The notes: a model not told the origin generated them from the letters alone. A stretch of 37,782 nt of DNA from SAR86 cluster bacterium (GCA_002402175.1 NVVJ01000017.1:552-38333), one strand, 5' to 3'. Shown: positions 1 through 10,056, numbered from the stretch's first letter. Numbers and translations: made by a program.

Positions 1-48
1 ATTCGATACTTTCTTGGTGATGGCGAATTGTATATGCGTTGGGCCTGA
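1..48 (+). CDS. Possible 3' end of a plus-strand gene (partial)
   Basis: Frame 1 is open from the window edge and ends in TGA at 46-48, giving a 15-residue tail ending YMRWA. It abuts the stop codon of the convergent glycosyltransferase gene, which is typical spacing for the end of a real gene. The fragment is too short to assign a family, and a chance open frame of this length is quite possible. I infer a C-terminus only from position and plausible composition. Confidence 0.3.
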   Translation: MRYFLGDGELYMRWA

Positions 49-1266
49 TTAGGTTTGAGCAACAAACTCTGACTCTATTTCATCGACAATTCGATAGGGC
101 AGTTGCTCTGAGTCGTGGCCGGCATATTGATCGCTGAATGAGCGACATGCTTGCCCATAAGCAGGTTCTCCAAGTATGCCCTGAATCTGGCTTGTAATAT
201 CTTCCGTGCTAATAGCGCCAATAATCATCCGCCCCATGCCATTGCCGCATACCACACGTGCAAACATACTTTGTTCTATATGCGATGGAATCAATAGTTG
301 TGGCGTCGCCTTAAGGGCTGCAGAAATTGAAAACCCTGCGTTGCCATTGCTAATGGCCAGGTCGCAACTAGGTAATAGCTTATCTAGTGTGATTACATTG
401 TTGAACGTACGCAAACCCAGGCTGTTAAAGCGAGTGCAAGCTGTATCTGACAATGAAGGGCAGACCAAAACCACGTCGTGTGTTTGGGCAAGTTTAAACA
501 ATGCCTTAATACTTGAGTTGAATGAAGGCGTGATAGCACGTAAATAAGCAAGTATTTTTCGAGGCTTATTATTGTTCCAATAAACTTCCTCGCCTATTAA
601 CGGTGTCTTAAAAATACCGTAATAGGTTGTCAGGTGCCGAGGGCGTATTTCATTAGGGTAGTGATCCAGTTCGGCAAAAGTACAAAGGAATCTACGGTCT
701 ATAGCATATAAATCGCAAAAATTTTCAAGCGGTCGTCTCTGAAGCATTTTGAGTGCAGCGTTGATGCTCTCCATTATTATGAGCTCTGTTTTTTGTCTAT
801 GCTTACGAGGCGTAGGCTTCCAATGTCGAAGAGCTGGCATTGGTGTTGACAGAGCTGGAGTATCGTATCCTCTGCCTATAGAGAATCGCTTAAAACTGGC
901 CTCAGTTGATGCCAATAATGCAGTAGGTGCAGATTGGGCTATTAGAATATCTGGTTTAATGTCGTCGAATATTTTTTGCCAGGCTCTTAATAATTCAAGA
1001 AGTTCGTCAGGGTTTGAGTATCCACAGGGACGCAGATCATCGGAAAATAGTAGAGGTGGCGATGTGGAGGGAGTAGATTCAATTTTTTTGTAGGGTGCCT
1101 GTAAGGCCGAATATTTAAAACCAATTGTAAAAGCATCTATGGCTGAAGGGTTTTTTAATGCAAAAAATATTTCCCAATTTCTCGACGCAAGTACTTTGGC
1201 CACGTCAAGCAATTGAGTGATGTGGCCATAACTTGCTCCTAATTCCCATACCAGTAATGCGCGCAT
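49..1266 (-). CDS. Glycosyltransferase, GT1/UGT-like (GT-B fold)
   Basis: About 405 residues. The protein opens with a Rossmann strand and a glycine/histidine turn (ALLVWELGASYGHI), as in nucleotide-sugar glycosyltransferases of the UGT/MGT type. The C-terminal half carries the donor-site-like stretch CDLAISNGNAGFSISAALK followed by PQLLIPSHIEQ, matching the usual HGG-AG-T...P...DQ pattern of the family. The common HGG is NGN here, so donor binding may differ. It is probably cytosolic; the sugar and acceptor are unknown. I chose the ATG at 1266 because the Rossmann fold begins immediately after it. A longer frame to 1326 adds 20 hydrophobic residues and has an AGGA only three bases before its ATG. 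The gene is divergent from the SDR gene, with 90 bases between starts. The family is fairly sure, the substrate is not. Confidence 0.75.
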   Translation of the reverse strand: MRALLVWELGASYGHITQLLDVAKVLASRNWEIFFALKNPSAIDAFTIGFKYSALQAPYKKIESTPSTSPPLLFSDDLRPCGYSNPDELLELLRAWQKIFDDIKPDILIAQSAPTALLASTEASFKRFSIGRGYDTPALSTPMPALRHWKPTPRKHRQKTELIIMESINAALKMLQRRPLENFCDLYAIDRRFLCTFAELDHYPNEIRPRHLTTYYGIFKTPLIGEEVYWNNNKPRKILAYLRAITPSFNSSIKALFKLAQTHDVVLVCPSLSDTACTRFNSLGLRTFNNVITLDKLLPSCDLAISNGNAGFSISAALKATPQLLIPSHIEQSMFARVVCGNGMGRMIIGAISTEDITSQIQGILGEPAYGQACRSFSDQYAGHDSEQLPYRIVDEIESEFVAQT

Positions 1267-1356
1267 AATGCGGTACACTATAGTCGCTAAACAAAAGATC
1301 GTTAAGTAAAATTTACACGAAAACATTTATCCTGCACAGTCAATGGAGCTACATTC

Positions 1357-2229
1357 ATGTCAATTCAGCCGGACTTATCCGGGAAGGTATATATTGTTAC
1401 GGGGGCGAATAGTGGCATCGGTTTTCAGGCGGCCAAAAATTTTGCTGAACGTGGAGCAACGGTTGCTTTGGTATGTAGAAGCAAAGAGCGTGGAGAGCAG
1501 GCAGTTAGCGAACTTGTTTTAGGTGCGAAAAACTCCAATATAAAACTCTATCTCGCAGATTTTAGTTTATTGTCCAGTGTTAGTCGAGTAGCTGATGAGT
1601 TGTTGCGCGATTATCCTAAAGTAGATGTATTGTGTAATAACGCTGGCGGTGCCAATGGTACAAGAAGTGAAACAGCAGATGGGCTTGAAACAACATTTGC
1701 AACAAATCACCTTGCCGGCTTTTTGCTTACTACTAAGCTCTTGCCTTCACTTACTGCAGCGGCGAATTCGGGTCTGGCCCGAGTTGTATTCACTAGCTCC
1801 TACGGTCATACCCACAGTGCGCTCGATTTTAATGATTTAAACCTGGCCCATGGCTACTCAATTTTGAAAGCCTATGGTCATTCAAAGCTAATGAATTTAT
1901 TAACGGCCAGAGAGTTTCATCGGCGTTATAAGGACACAAATGTTGTGGCAAGCTCTTTTCACCCAGGCGCTGTTAGGACGCCGATTTGGGGAAAAGGCGG
2001 GTTATTAACGCGGATTGTCGGTATTTTTGCCTATCCATTTATGGTGAATGTAAAGCAGGGCACCGATACCTTTATTTGGTTGGCGAGTTCTGATGAAGAA
2101 GAAGCTATTAAAGCGAATGGTCGTTATTATTTTAAGAGAAAGCGAGCTCACACTGCTAAATTTGCAACAGATGAAGCTGCAGAAAAATTGTGGAATGCGA
2201 GTATGAAATTGATTGAGCCTTTTCTTTAG
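1357..2229 (+). CDS. Short-chain dehydrogenase/reductase (SDR), retinol-dehydrogenase-like
   Basis: 290 residues, a classical SDR length. The cofactor motif TGANSGIG lies at residues 15-22 and NNAG at 94-97. The catalytic set is present: serine 147/148 in VVFTSS and Tyr173-x3-Lys177 in AYGHSK. Arg41 after the second beta strand (VCRSKERG) suggests NADP(H). The closest general resemblance is to the retinol dehydrogenase / WW-domain oxidoreductase-like branch, which acts on varied alcohols and ketones, so the substrate cannot be named. A GGAG sits about eight bases before the ATG. The SirB2-like gene follows 72 bases downstream on the same strand and may be co-transcribed, although the two have no obvious functional link. 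Confidence 0.9.
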   Translation: MSIQPDLSGKVYIVTGANSGIGFQAAKNFAERGATVALVCRSKERGEQAVSELVLGAKNSNIKLYLADFSLLSSVSRVADELLRDYPKVDVLCNNAGGANGTRSETADGLETTFATNHLAGFLLTTKLLPSLTAAANSGLARVVFTSSYGHTHSALDFNDLNLAHGYSILKAYGHSKLMNLLTAREFHRRYKDTNVVASSFHPGAVRTPIWGKGGLLTRIVGIFAYPFMVNVKQGTDTFIWLASSDEEEAIKANGRYYFKRKRAHTAKFATDEAAEKLWNASMKLIEPFL

Positions 2230-2301
2230 CGAATACCAACACAAAGTTACAACAGCAATTACTATTAATTATTTCTGGCTACCAACGAGAAATTAGATTA
2301 C

Positions 2302-2685
2302 GTGTCGCTTTATACATTATTGAAAATATTTCATATCAGCTGCGTAGTTATTTCTATCGTGGGTTTTACCTGGCGGGGCGTGTTGAAACTTTCGGGGTCT
2401 AATCTATTACAGAAAAAAATATTCAAAATATTGCCACACGTCGTTGATACGCTGCTGCTCGCCAGTGCAATATCTCTAGTAGTAATGTCTGGAATGTACC
2501 CGTGGGTGGCCGGTTGGGTAGGGGCGAAATTGCTTGCGTTAATCGTGTACGTTGTTGCGGGTAGTATTTTTATGCGTTCTCAACAAAGTCAGTCGAGACA
2601 GTTTTTCTGGTTTGCCATATCGGTGCTGGCGGTGGGGTATATTGTTGCAGTTGCACTGACTAAATCACCACTGCCGGGCTTATAA
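2302..2685 (+). CDS. SirB2 family membrane protein
   Basis: 127 residues, mostly hydrophobic, with about four transmembrane segments (roughly 5-23, 46-63, 68-88 and 101-119). The N-terminal pattern LLKIFHISCVVISIVGFTWRG, and the later HVVDTLLLASA and SGMYPWVAGWVGAKLLAL, match the SirB2 family. SirB2 was named from Salmonella invasion-gene regulation, but its biochemical role is unclear. The start is GTG at 2302; no ATG precedes the conserved N-terminus. This is an inner-membrane protein. The downstream side opens onto the long gene-free repeat region. Confidence 0.85.
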   Translation: MSLYTLLKIFHISCVVISIVGFTWRGVLKLSGSNLLQKKIFKILPHVVDTLLLASAISLVVMSGMYPWVAGWVGAKLLALIVYVVAGSIFMRSQQSQSRQFFWFAISVLAVGYIVAVALTKSPLPGL

Positions 2686-2787
2686 GCTCTGAGTCTGAGG
2701 TGTCTCCACGAAATAAATAATTAACTAATGCAATGAATTAGACCTATTTAGAGTGTACACATAGCACGATGTTAGATGGGAACAGCA

Positions 2788-2937
2788 AGCGCTGGGTTAG
2801 GGCCCCCTGTTTTTGTAGCAATTAAAGCGTAGCATCGAGCGACCGAAGGAGACTGTCTTTTGGGCTCCTGACCGACCGAGAGAACCCGGGACGGGTGCAA
2901 GCTGCGGAGAAAATAGGGGGCCCTGACCCAGTGCGCT
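2788..2937. repeat. Long inverted repeat / hairpin element 1
   Basis: Bases 2793-2813 pair with 2910-2930 over 21 uninterrupted positions, with only two G-U wobbles (2798/2925 and 2809/2914) when read as plus-strand RNA. The stem extends outward by five more pairs (2788-2792 with 2933-2937) past a two-base bulge. The loop is 96 bases and GC-rich. On the minus strand the two wobbles would become A-C mismatches, so the fold is better as plus-strand RNA. It could be a structured RNA leader, a miniature mobile element or an intergenic repeat family. Confidence 0.7.
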
Positions 2938-2995
2938 CTCTCAGCAATTGGATAAGCTGGCAGGGAATGACTTGTAGGTAGTTGATGCGTGTATC

Positions 2996-3105
2996 GGGGC
3001 TTGGGAAGGGGTACTGTTTTTCCGTTCCATTGGGCCATCCCTGGCCCTCCCACGCTCCATCCCTGGGCGCTAGTCACTACAAAACAGCACCCCTTTCCAA
3101 ACCCC
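2996..3105. repeat. Long inverted repeat / hairpin element 2
   Basis: Bases 2996-3020 pair with 3081-3105 over 25 positions with two mismatches (3000/3101 and 3013/3088) and one G-U pair. The loop is 60 bases. Its right arm, read in reverse complement, ends in CTGTTTTGTAG. The left arm of element 1 carries CTGTTTTTGTAG at 2807-2818, so the two elements share an arm motif and are probably related. The element ends about 140 bases before the DUF5916 gene. Confidence 0.65.
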
Positions 3106-3243
3106 TGTCGAATTCAGCGCTCTTCTCAACTGTGCTTGTCTGTGTCATTAAAACTGTTTCCTGTTTGCCTCGTCTAATGAAATAATCACCGCTGCCCAAG
3201 TTTGGCATGTTGAATCTGGCCCATCACCATTTGAGTAGCAAAC

Positions 3244-5496
3244 ATGAATTTCAGCTGCATCACTGCTTCAACACAAATCACCCGATCATTGCTGTTTCTG
3301 ACAGCAGTGACGTTACTGCTGGTTTCGTTCCAGGCTAGCGCGCAATCATTAAGTAATCAGGACATACCCAGAGTTAACACCAAGCCAAGAATCGATGGAC
3401 AAATCGATGAGGGAGAATGGGCGCTGGCCCATCGAGTCCTTATAAATATCGAAACCGATCCTCGAGACAATGTAACCGCCGATGTGCAGGCTGAAGCACT
3501 ATTAATGGAAGACGGCGAAGTTCTGTACGTTGCCTTTATTGCACACGATCACGACCCTGACCAGATTCGCGCATTTTATCGAGACAGAGACGATATCTGG
3601 AACGACGATTGGGTGGCAATTATATTGGACACCTTTAACGATGAACGCCGTGCCTTTGAATTTTTCGTCAATCCTTTGGGTATTCAAACAGACGCTATCT
3701 GGGATGACATAAACGAGCGGGAAGATTCTTCCTGGAATGCAATCTGGGACAGTGCTGGTCAAATTAACGATGATGGCTACGTAGTTGAAATGGCCCTGCC
3801 GCTAAAACAATTACGCTTTTCACCTTCTGACGGCCCGCAAACCTGGGGCATCGATCTGGTAAGAAATTATCCGCGCAATAGAGAAAATCGAATTGCCAGT
3901 AATCGTATAGAAAGAGATATCTCCTGTTACCTTTGCCAGATAGGTAAAACCAGTGGTTTTGCAGATTTAAAAGTCAGCAGAAACCTGGAAATAATTCCGA
4001 CCCTGACAACTACCTCGGTGGAAAGTCGCGACCCTGCCCTGGGCAAATGGGATGGGGACGGAGTAGATCCCGATGGAAGTGTGGACATTCGCTGGGGAAT
4101 TACTCAGGATCTGTATTTGAACGCGACGGTGAATCCGGATTTTTCGCAGGTGGAAGCTGATAGCGCACAACTGAATATTAATAATACCTTCAGTTTGTTC
4201 TTTCCTGAACGCCGAACTTTCTTTCTCGATGGCGCCGACTACTTTGATACCTTTGAAAACCTGGTTCACACAAGAAATATTTCAGACCCAGACTACGGTG
4301 TAAAACTTACTGGAAAAAATGGTGGGCACACCTATGGCGTACTTACTGCTAATGACACCAACACTACGTTTCTGATTCCGGGCAATCTGCGTTCTCGAGT
4401 TGCTTCTCTGGGTGAGGAGGAAAGTAGAATTGCCATTGGGCGGTATCGATTTGATGTTTTCGATAATTCCACAATAGGTGCGTTAGTTACTGATCGTCGA
4501 GCAGATGGCTATGACAATACTGTGACCAGTATCGATGCGGTGTTCAGGCCTAGTGAGCAGGACACAATATCTATTCAAACCATGCATTCCACCTCCAGCT
4601 ATCCCACGTTAATTCAGACTCAGTTCGGCCAGGCAAGCAGCCTTAGCGGCAGTAGTCAGCGGCTTGAATACCGACACAACGATCGAAACTGGGATTGGCG
4701 CATAGGCTACTCCGATGTAGGCGAAGATTTTCGTGCCGATTTAGGCTTTGTTAGTCGGGTGGATTACAAATTTTTTGTAACTACGGTTGGTCGTACCTGG
4801 CGCGGTGATGGTGACGATTTTTTCAGTCGTATACGCTTCGCCGCCGACTACGACAGAACCGAAGATCAATCTGGCCTTAAACTGGAAGAAGAGCTGGAAT
4901 TCTTCGTAAATATGAATGGCCCCAAGCAATCGTTTCTAAATGGTTTGTTCGGCGGTAGTAAGACCTATTGGAACGGTAAATATTTCGATGAGCAGTTTAA
5001 TCAGGTCGTCATTGGTTTCTCGCCCACTGCTAGTCTGAGGATTAGTAGCCTCTTTCGCTATGAAGATGTTGTTGATTTCGCCAATACCCGCCTTGGAAAA
5101 TCTAAACGCTATGGTCCATTTGTTCGCTATCAATTTGGCAAGCATTTGCAACTTGATTTAAGACATACCCTGCAACAATTTGATGTTAAGGGCGGAAGGT
5201 TATTCACAGCAAATCTGACCGACCTGAAAACTACTTACCAGTTTAGTGCCCGTAGCTTTCTCAGGTTCACTGTGCAATACACCAATAATGAACGTAATCA
5301 GGATCTGTATCTTTCGCCTGTGCAAGCACGCAACAAAGAGCTCACCATGCAGTTGCTGTACAGCTATAAAGTGAATGCCGCTACCCGCTTCTTCATCGGC
5401 TATTCTGACGAGGGCTTTCAGAACGATGTCTATGATTCTATAGAGCGAACCAACCGCACCATCTTCGCCAAGTTCAGCTACGCCTGGTTACCATAA
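3244..5496 (+). CDS. Exported DUF5916 protein with N-terminal CBM9-like domain, outer-membrane barrel
   Basis: 750 residues. A signal peptide is clear: a hydrophobic run at about residues 14-30 followed by ASA-Q near 31-34. Residues of about 45-230 form a carbohydrate-binding-module-9-like domain (IDGQIDEGEWALAHRV; later WNDDWVAIILDTFNDERRAFEF). The rest matches DUF5916, including DLYLNATVNPDFSQVEADSAQLN and FFPERRTFFLDGADYF. The C-terminal half alternates polar and aromatic residues and ends in an aromatic-rich strand (FAKFSYAWLP), which fits an outer-membrane beta-barrel. The function of this family is not established; a role at the cell surface in binding or taking up polymers is inference. 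No SusC/D, TonB receptor or hydrolase gene lies beside it, so it stands alone. The start ATG has only a weak ribosome-binding site. Confidence 0.85.
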   Translation: MNFSCITASTQITRSLLFLTAVTLLLVSFQASAQSLSNQDIPRVNTKPRIDGQIDEGEWALAHRVLINIETDPRDNVTADVQAEALLMEDGEVLYVAFIAHDHDPDQIRAFYRDRDDIWNDDWVAIILDTFNDERRAFEFFVNPLGIQTDAIWDDINEREDSSWNAIWDSAGQINDDGYVVEMALPLKQLRFSPSDGPQTWGIDLVRNYPRNRENRIASNRIERDISCYLCQIGKTSGFADLKVSRNLEIIPTLTTTSVESRDPALGKWDGDGVDPDGSVDIRWGITQDLYLNATVNPDFSQVEADSAQLNINNTFSLFFPERRTFFLDGADYFDTFENLVHTRNISDPDYGVKLTGKNGGHTYGVLTANDTNTTFLIPGNLRSRVASLGEEESRIAIGRYRFDVFDNSTIGALVTDRRADGYDNTVTSIDAVFRPSEQDTISIQTMHSTSSYPTLIQTQFGQASSLSGSSQRLEYRHNDRNWDWRIGYSDVGEDFRADLGFVSRVDYKFFVTTVGRTWRGDGDDFFSRIRFAADYDRTEDQSGLKLEEELEFFVNMNGPKQSFLNGLFGGSKTYWNGKYFDEQFNQVVIGFSPTASLRISSLFRYEDVVDFANTRLGKSKRYGPFVRYQFGKHLQLDLRHTLQQFDVKGGRLFTANLTDLKTTYQFSARSFLRFTVQYTNNERNQDLYLSPVQARNKELTMQLLYSYKVNAATRFFIGYSDEGFQNDVYDSIERTNRTIFAKFSYAWLP

Positions 5497-5602
5497 ATAT
5501 TTTTGAAGCCCCTGGTAATTATTGATTTGTTAGCTATTAAACCGCACTCCATGCAGGTAAAATAACTCCTTTCTCGAAAGTGGTTATCAAGAGCTGTATC
5601 TC

Positions 5603-6691
5603 GTGGGTCAACACACTCCTCTGTTTCAAAAGCATATCGATGCTGGCGCCAAAATGGTGGATTTCGCCGGCTGGGACATGCCTATCAATTACGGATCGCA
5701 GATCGAAGAGCATAATCAGGTGCGAAATCACGCTGGAATGTTCGATGTCTCGCATATGACCGTGGTTGATATTTCAGGCAGGGATTCCGAAGCCTATCTC
5801 CAATATTTGCTAGCCAATGATGTAGCCAAGCTGGATGAAACTGGCCGCGCGCTTTATAGCGCTATGCTGAATGAAAATGGCGGAGTCATTGATGATCTTA
5901 TCGTCTACCGAATGTCTACGGGCTATCGATTGGTCGTTAACTGCGCAACCCGTCAGAAAGACTTAGCCTGGATGAGCCAATGTATTTCAGGGTTCGCTGT
6001 TTCTCTGGCGGAGCGGCCCAACCTGGCAATTCTTGCGATACACGGCCCTGAGTCGATTGAAAAAGTAAGCGAAGCTCTAAACTCTGAGCAACGAGAAGCG
6101 GTTTCCCAGCTGAAGAACTTTAGGGGTGTAGAATTAGGAGATTGGTTCATCGCCCGCACTGGATACACTGGTGAGAAAGGGCTGGAGCTTATTCTGCCTA
6201 ATGAGTCAGCCGCTGAGCTTTGGGATAAATTACTTGCTGTGGGTGTTAAACCTGTGGGGCTGGGTGCACGTGACACCCTGCGACTAGAAGCAGGCATGAA
6301 TCTCTACGGGCATGACATGGATGAAAACGTGTCACCTTTGGAGGCAAATATGGAACAGACTATTGCCTGGCAGCCTGAAGATCGCGAATTTGTTGGCCGC
6401 GAGGCTCTCAACGAACACAAAATTGAACAGCAAGCTGGCAACTTACCGATATTGACTGGGTTGGTGCTGGAACAACGAGGCGTGCTAAGAGAAGGCCAGA
6501 AGGTAGTATGTGAAAATGGCGAAGGTGTTATTACCAGCGGTAGCTTTTCACCCACATTGAAGCATTCTATTGCATTGGCTAGAATCCCCGTGAACTGCAA
6601 GTCCTGTGAAGTAGATATTCGCGGCACTCTAGCACCGGTCAGGATTGTGGCGCCAAATTTTGTGCGCTTTGGCAAAAAAGTTTTCGACTAG
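5603..6691 (+). CDS. gcvT: Glycine cleavage system T protein (aminomethyltransferase)
   Basis: 362 residues, normal for GcvT. It transfers the methylene group from the aminomethyl-lipoyl arm of GcvH to tetrahydrofolate, releasing ammonia. Family hallmarks are visible: the N-terminal [22 protein letters not shown], the folate-site region [19 protein letters not shown], and [19 protein letters not shown]. The start is GTG at 5603, which fits the conserved N-terminus GQHTPL. It is the first gene of gcvT-gcvH-gcvP; the ATG of gcvH follows 12 bases after the stop, preceded by a strong AGGAGG-like site. The 106 bases upstream show no glycine-riboswitch fold. Cytosolic. Confidence 0.97.
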   Translation: MGQHTPLFQKHIDAGAKMVDFAGWDMPINYGSQIEEHNQVRNHAGMFDVSHMTVVDISGRDSEAYLQYLLANDVAKLDETGRALYSAMLNENGGVIDDLIVYRMSTGYRLVVNCATRQKDLAWMSQCISGFAVSLAERPNLAILAIHGPESIEKVSEALNSEQREAVSQLKNFRGVELGDWFIARTGYTGEKGLELILPNESAAELWDKLLAVGVKPVGLGARDTLRLEAGMNLYGHDMDENVSPLEANMEQTIAWQPEDREFVGREALNEHKIEQQAGNLPILTGLVLEQRGVLREGQKVVCENGEGVITSGSFSPTLKHSIALARIPVNCKSCEVDIRGTLAPVRIVAPNFVRFGKKVFD

Positions 6692-6703
6692 GAGGAAATA
6701 TAG

Positions 6704-7093
6704 ATGAGTACATACCCGGATAATTTAAAATATGCCTCCTCCCATGAATGGGTTCGGCTTGACGACGATGGCATCGCAACCGTTGGCATTAGCGATCACG
6801 CACAAGACGCGCTGGGAGATATAGTTTTCGTTGAACTTCCTGATGTGGGTTCCACAATAATTGCTAAAGACGAAGTAGCAGTGGTGGAATCGGTTAAGGC
6901 GGCCTCTGATATATACAGCCCAGTGTCCGGAGAAGTTATAGCAATAAACGAAGAACTGGTAGACGCCCCGGAAACAGTTAATGCTGTGCCTTACGATGGC
7001 GGCTGGTTTTACAAAATCAAGATCAGCGATGAACGAGAGCTTGATGAACTAATGGATGCTGATGCCTATACCGAGCATTGCGAAGACGAATAA
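6704..7093 (+). CDS. gcvH: Glycine cleavage system H protein (lipoyl carrier)
   Basis: 129 residues, standard length. The lipoyl attachment lysine is Lys65 in [10 protein letters not shown], flanked by the conserved [13 protein letters not shown] and [14 protein letters not shown]. The protein carries the aminomethyl intermediate on lipoamide between the P, T and L proteins. A strong ribosome-binding site (AGGAGG, 6691-6696) precedes the ATG. The stop lies nine bases before the gcvP start chosen here, so translation of the two is likely coupled. Confidence 0.98.
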   Translation: MSTYPDNLKYASSHEWVRLDDDGIATVGISDHAQDALGDIVFVELPDVGSTIIAKDEVAVVESVKAASDIYSPVSGEVIAINEELVDAPETVNAVPYDGGWFYKIKISDERELDELMDADAYTEHCEDE

Positions 7094-7101
7094 GGACTGT
7101 A

Positions 7102-10056
7102 ATGCAAACCCAAAAATCTTCCGCGCCCTCTAGTAATTCAGCCCAGAACGATTCGGCGCCTACGCTTGAATCTCTGCAATATCAAAACGAATTTATCGAC
7201 CGTCATATAGGCCCGGGAGAAACACAGATTCAGCAAATGCTGGAAGTATTGGGTGTTGAATCATTGGAGCAGTTGGTCGCCAACACCGTTCCTGATTCTA
7301 TTGCGCTTAGTAGTCCTCTAGCACTTGCCAAACCGCTTACAGAAGACGCCGCACTAAGCAGATTAAAATCAATCGCTGTGCAGAACTTGCCTTCAAAATC
7401 TTATATTGGTTTAGGTTACTACGACACCTACACCCCCAATGTTATTTTACGAAATGTTTTAGAAAACCCAGGTTGGTATACCGCCTACACTCCCTATCAG
7501 CCAGAAATTTCTCAGGGAAGACTGGAATGTCTGTTGAATTTTCAGCAAATGATTCTGGACCTGACTTCTATGGATCTGGCCAATGCATCTTTACTCGATG
7601 AGGCCACGGCCGCAGCAGAAGCTATGGCGCTGGCAAAACGTGTCAGTAAAAATCGCAAGGCAAATAAATTTTTTGTTGATCAAAACTGTTTTCCTCAAAC
7701 CATCGATGTAATTAAAACTCGTGCTGAATGTTTCGAGTTTGAACTGGTAATTGGCAATATTGACGATGTCGCCCATGAAGAGCTGTTTGGCGCAATTTTT
7801 CAGTACCCTTCGATGCTGGGAGATGCTCAAGACCTAACTCAACAGATTGAAAAACTACACCAACACAAGGCAATAGCCATTGTAGCTGCTGATATTATGA
7901 GCCTTACCTTGCTCAAGCCTCCCGGAGAAATGGGCGCCGATGTAGTTGTGGGCAGCACCCAAAGATTTGGAGTCCCCATGGGTTATGGTGGGCCTCATGC
8001 AGCTTACTTCGCTACAAAAGATGAATACAAACGCGCCGTACCTGGCCGCATCATTGGTGTTTCTGTAGACACGCGCGGCAAGCAAGCATTTCGCATGGCA
8101 CTGCAAACTCGTGAACAACATATCCGCCGAGAGAAAGCCAATAGCAACATTTGTACAGCTCAAGTTTTACTTGCCAATATTTCCGCTTTGTATGCGATGT
8201 ATCATGGTCCTAAAGGGCTTAGAACCATTGCCCAGAGAATACATCGTCTTACTTCCATTCTCGCAAGTGGACTACAAAATGCCGGGCTGAAAATCGTCAA
8301 TAAGAATTATTTCGATACTCTGACGGTGGCATTAGATGCATCACAGGTGGGCGATGTGATCGCAAGAGCAGAATCTGCCAGTGTTAATTTTCGCCTGGAC
8401 AGATTAAAAAGTAATAATCAGATTGGCATTAGTCTTGACGAATGCACATCTGCAGATGACGTTAAAAACCTATGGAAAATAATCGCTGGCAAATCTGCCG
8501 ATAGCTTTTCTGTTGCTGACTTCGACCTGTCCATAAGCAGCGGCGAAGTAGCACCGGTTATCTCTGATGATTTGCAAAGACACAGTGAATTTTTGCAGCA
8601 CCCAAATTTTAATCGCTACCATAGCGAAACTGAAATGATGCGTTATCTGAAACGCCTTGAAGACAAAGACATTTCTCTAACCCACGCGATGATACCTCTT
8701 GGCTCATGCACGATGAAACTCAATGCCGCCGCCGAGATGATTCCAATCAGTTGGCCTGAATTTACCAAGCCACATCCTTTTACTCCAGTTGAGCAAATGG
8801 CCGGCTATCAGCAAATGATTTCTGAACTGGAAGACATGTTGGCAGCCATTACCGGCTTTGATGCCGTTAGCATGCAACCCAACTCTGGTGCCCAGGGAGA
8901 ATATGCAGGACTACTGGCCATTAAAAAATACCTGGCAAGCAAAGGCGAAGCACAGCGAAATGTTTGTTTGATCCCAAGCTCGGCTCACGGCACCAATCCT
9001 GCCAGCGCGCAAATGATAGGCATGAAAGTTGTACTGGTTGCCTGTGATGAAAACGGAAATATTGATGTAGAGGATTTACGCAGCAAGGCCGAAACCAATG
9101 GCGATCAATTGGCGGCCCTTATGATCACCTACCCTTCTACTCATGGCGTGTATGAAGAAGCTGTAAAGGAAGTGTGCCAAATCATTCACCAATATGGTGG
9201 TCAGGTTTATATGGACGGTGCCAATCTGAATGCTCAGGTCGGTGTAGCCAAACCAGCGGAAATTGGTGCCGATGTTTCTCACGTTAATCTACACAAAACC
9301 TTTTGTATTCCCCATGGCGGCGGTGGCCCAGGCATGGGCCCTATTGGCGTTAAAAAGCACCTGGCTCCGTATCTCGCCAACCACTCAATGGTAGAACTGT
9401 CCACTCCACAGTCTGGGAATAGTGCCGTATCGGCGGCTCCCTGGGGCAGCTCTAATATTCTGCCAATCTCCTGGATGTATATTGCCATGATGGGGGCGGA
9501 AGGCTTATTGAAAGCAACTCAAGTGGCCATACTCAGCGCCAATTATATCGCCGTAAGACTCTCCGAGCATTTCCCGGTTCTTTATACCGGTCGCAACAAC
9601 ATGGTGGCGCACGAATGTATTATAGATTTACGCCCATTGAAGCAGTCATCCGGAATAAGCGAAGAAGACGTTGCTAAACGCTTAATGGATTTTGGGTTTC
9701 ATGCCCCCACTATGTCGTTTCCAGTGGCTGGCACCCTAATGATAGAACCAACCGAAAGTGAATCGAAGCAGGAGCTGGACAGATTTATCGATGCGATGAT
9801 TCAAATTCGCATGGAGATTGCTCAAGTCGAGTCAGGGGAAATGGATGCCGAAAATAATCCTCTAAAAAATGCACCACATACATTAGCCGATATTCTGGAC
9901 GAGTCATGGAAACGACCCTATAGCAAAATGCAGGGCGCCTATCCCGGTGTTGAGAACGTAGGTAATAAGTATTGGCCTAGTGTAAATCGTATTGATAATG
10001 TGTACGGGGATCGTAATTTGTTTTGCGCTTGCCCAAGCATGGACAGTTACGAATAG
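7102..10056 (+). CDS. gcvP: Glycine dehydrogenase (decarboxylating), P protein
   Basis: 984 residues from the chosen ATG, the length of the single-chain, fused form of the P protein. It decarboxylates glycine using pyridoxal phosphate and passes the aminomethyl group to GcvH. The PLP lysine is Lys732 in [18 protein letters not shown]. Other hallmarks are FIDRHIGPG at the N-terminus, [28 protein letters not shown] and [13 protein letters not shown] chose the ATG at 7102 over an in-frame ATG at 7078. It has AAGGA five bases upstream, while the earlier one overlaps gcvH and adds an unusual Arg-rich octapeptide. It is the last gene of the operon and is followed by an intrinsic terminator. Confidence 0.97.
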   Translation: MQTQKSSAPSSNSAQNDSAPTLESLQYQNEFIDRHIGPGETQIQQMLEVLGVESLEQLVANTVPDSIALSSPLALAKPLTEDAALSRLKSIAVQNLPSKSYIGLGYYDTYTPNVILRNVLENPGWYTAYTPYQPEISQGRLECLLNFQQMILDLTSMDLANASLLDEATAAAEAMALAKRVSKNRKANKFFVDQNCFPQTIDVIKTRAECFEFELVIGNIDDVAHEELFGAIFQYPSMLGDAQDLTQQIEKLHQHKAIAIVAADIMSLTLLKPPGEMGADVVVGSTQRFGVPMGYGGPHAAYFATKDEYKRAVPGRIIGVSVDTRGKQAFRMALQTREQHIRREKANSNICTAQVLLANISALYAMYHGPKGLRTIAQRIHRLTSILASGLQNAGLKIVNKNYFDTLTVALDASQVGDVIARAESASVNFRLDRLKSNNQIGISLDECTSADDVKNLWKIIAGKSADSFSVADFDLSISSGEVAPVISDDLQRHSEFLQHPNFNRYHSETEMMRYLKRLEDKDISLTHAMIPLGSCTMKLNAAAEMIPISWPEFTKPHPFTPVEQMAGYQQMISELEDMLAAITGFDAVSMQPNSGAQGEYAGLLAIKKYLASKGEAQRNVCLIPSSAHGTNPASAQMIGMKVVLVACDENGNIDVEDLRSKAETNGDQLAALMITYPSTHGVYEEAVKEVCQIIHQYGGQVYMDGANLNAQVGVAKPAEIGADVSHVNLHKTFCIPHGGGGPGMGPIGVKKHLAPYLANHSMVELSTPQSGNSAVSAAPWGSSNILPISWMYIAMMGAEGLLKATQVAILSANYIAVRLSEHFPVLYTGRNNMVAHECIIDLRPLKQSSGISEEDVAKRLMDFGFHAPTMSFPVAGTLMIEPTESESKQELDRFIDAMIQIRMEIAQVESGEMDAENNPLKNAPHTLADILDESWKRPYSKMQGAYPGVENVGNKYWPSVNRIDNVYGDRNLFCACPSMDSYE

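Larger units (their letters stand above)
2686..3243. other. 558-base gene-free region with hairpin elements
   Basis: No convincing gene lies here. The first 100 bases are AT-rich (about 34% GC over 2701-2780). From about 2781 to 3120 the GC content jumps to about 57%, counted by hand. That GC-rich part contains two successive long inverted repeats, listed separately. The remaining 3121-3243 is AT-richer and probably carries the promoter and leader of the DUF5916 gene, though no strong -35/-10 pair stands out. Open frames across the palindromes on either strand lack good ribosome-binding sites and look like by-products of the repeats. Confidence 0.7.

Noticed and set aside
2772..3077. A 101-residue open frame on the minus strand across the hairpin region
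   Set aside because: It runs through both inverted repeats, has no clear ribosome-binding site and no recognisable domain. The Pro/Gly/His-rich product is explained by the GC-rich repeats.
5497..5602. Possible glycine riboswitch ahead of gcvT
   Set aside because: The 106-base gap lacks the conserved glycine-aptamer motifs and is too short for a tandem aptamer.
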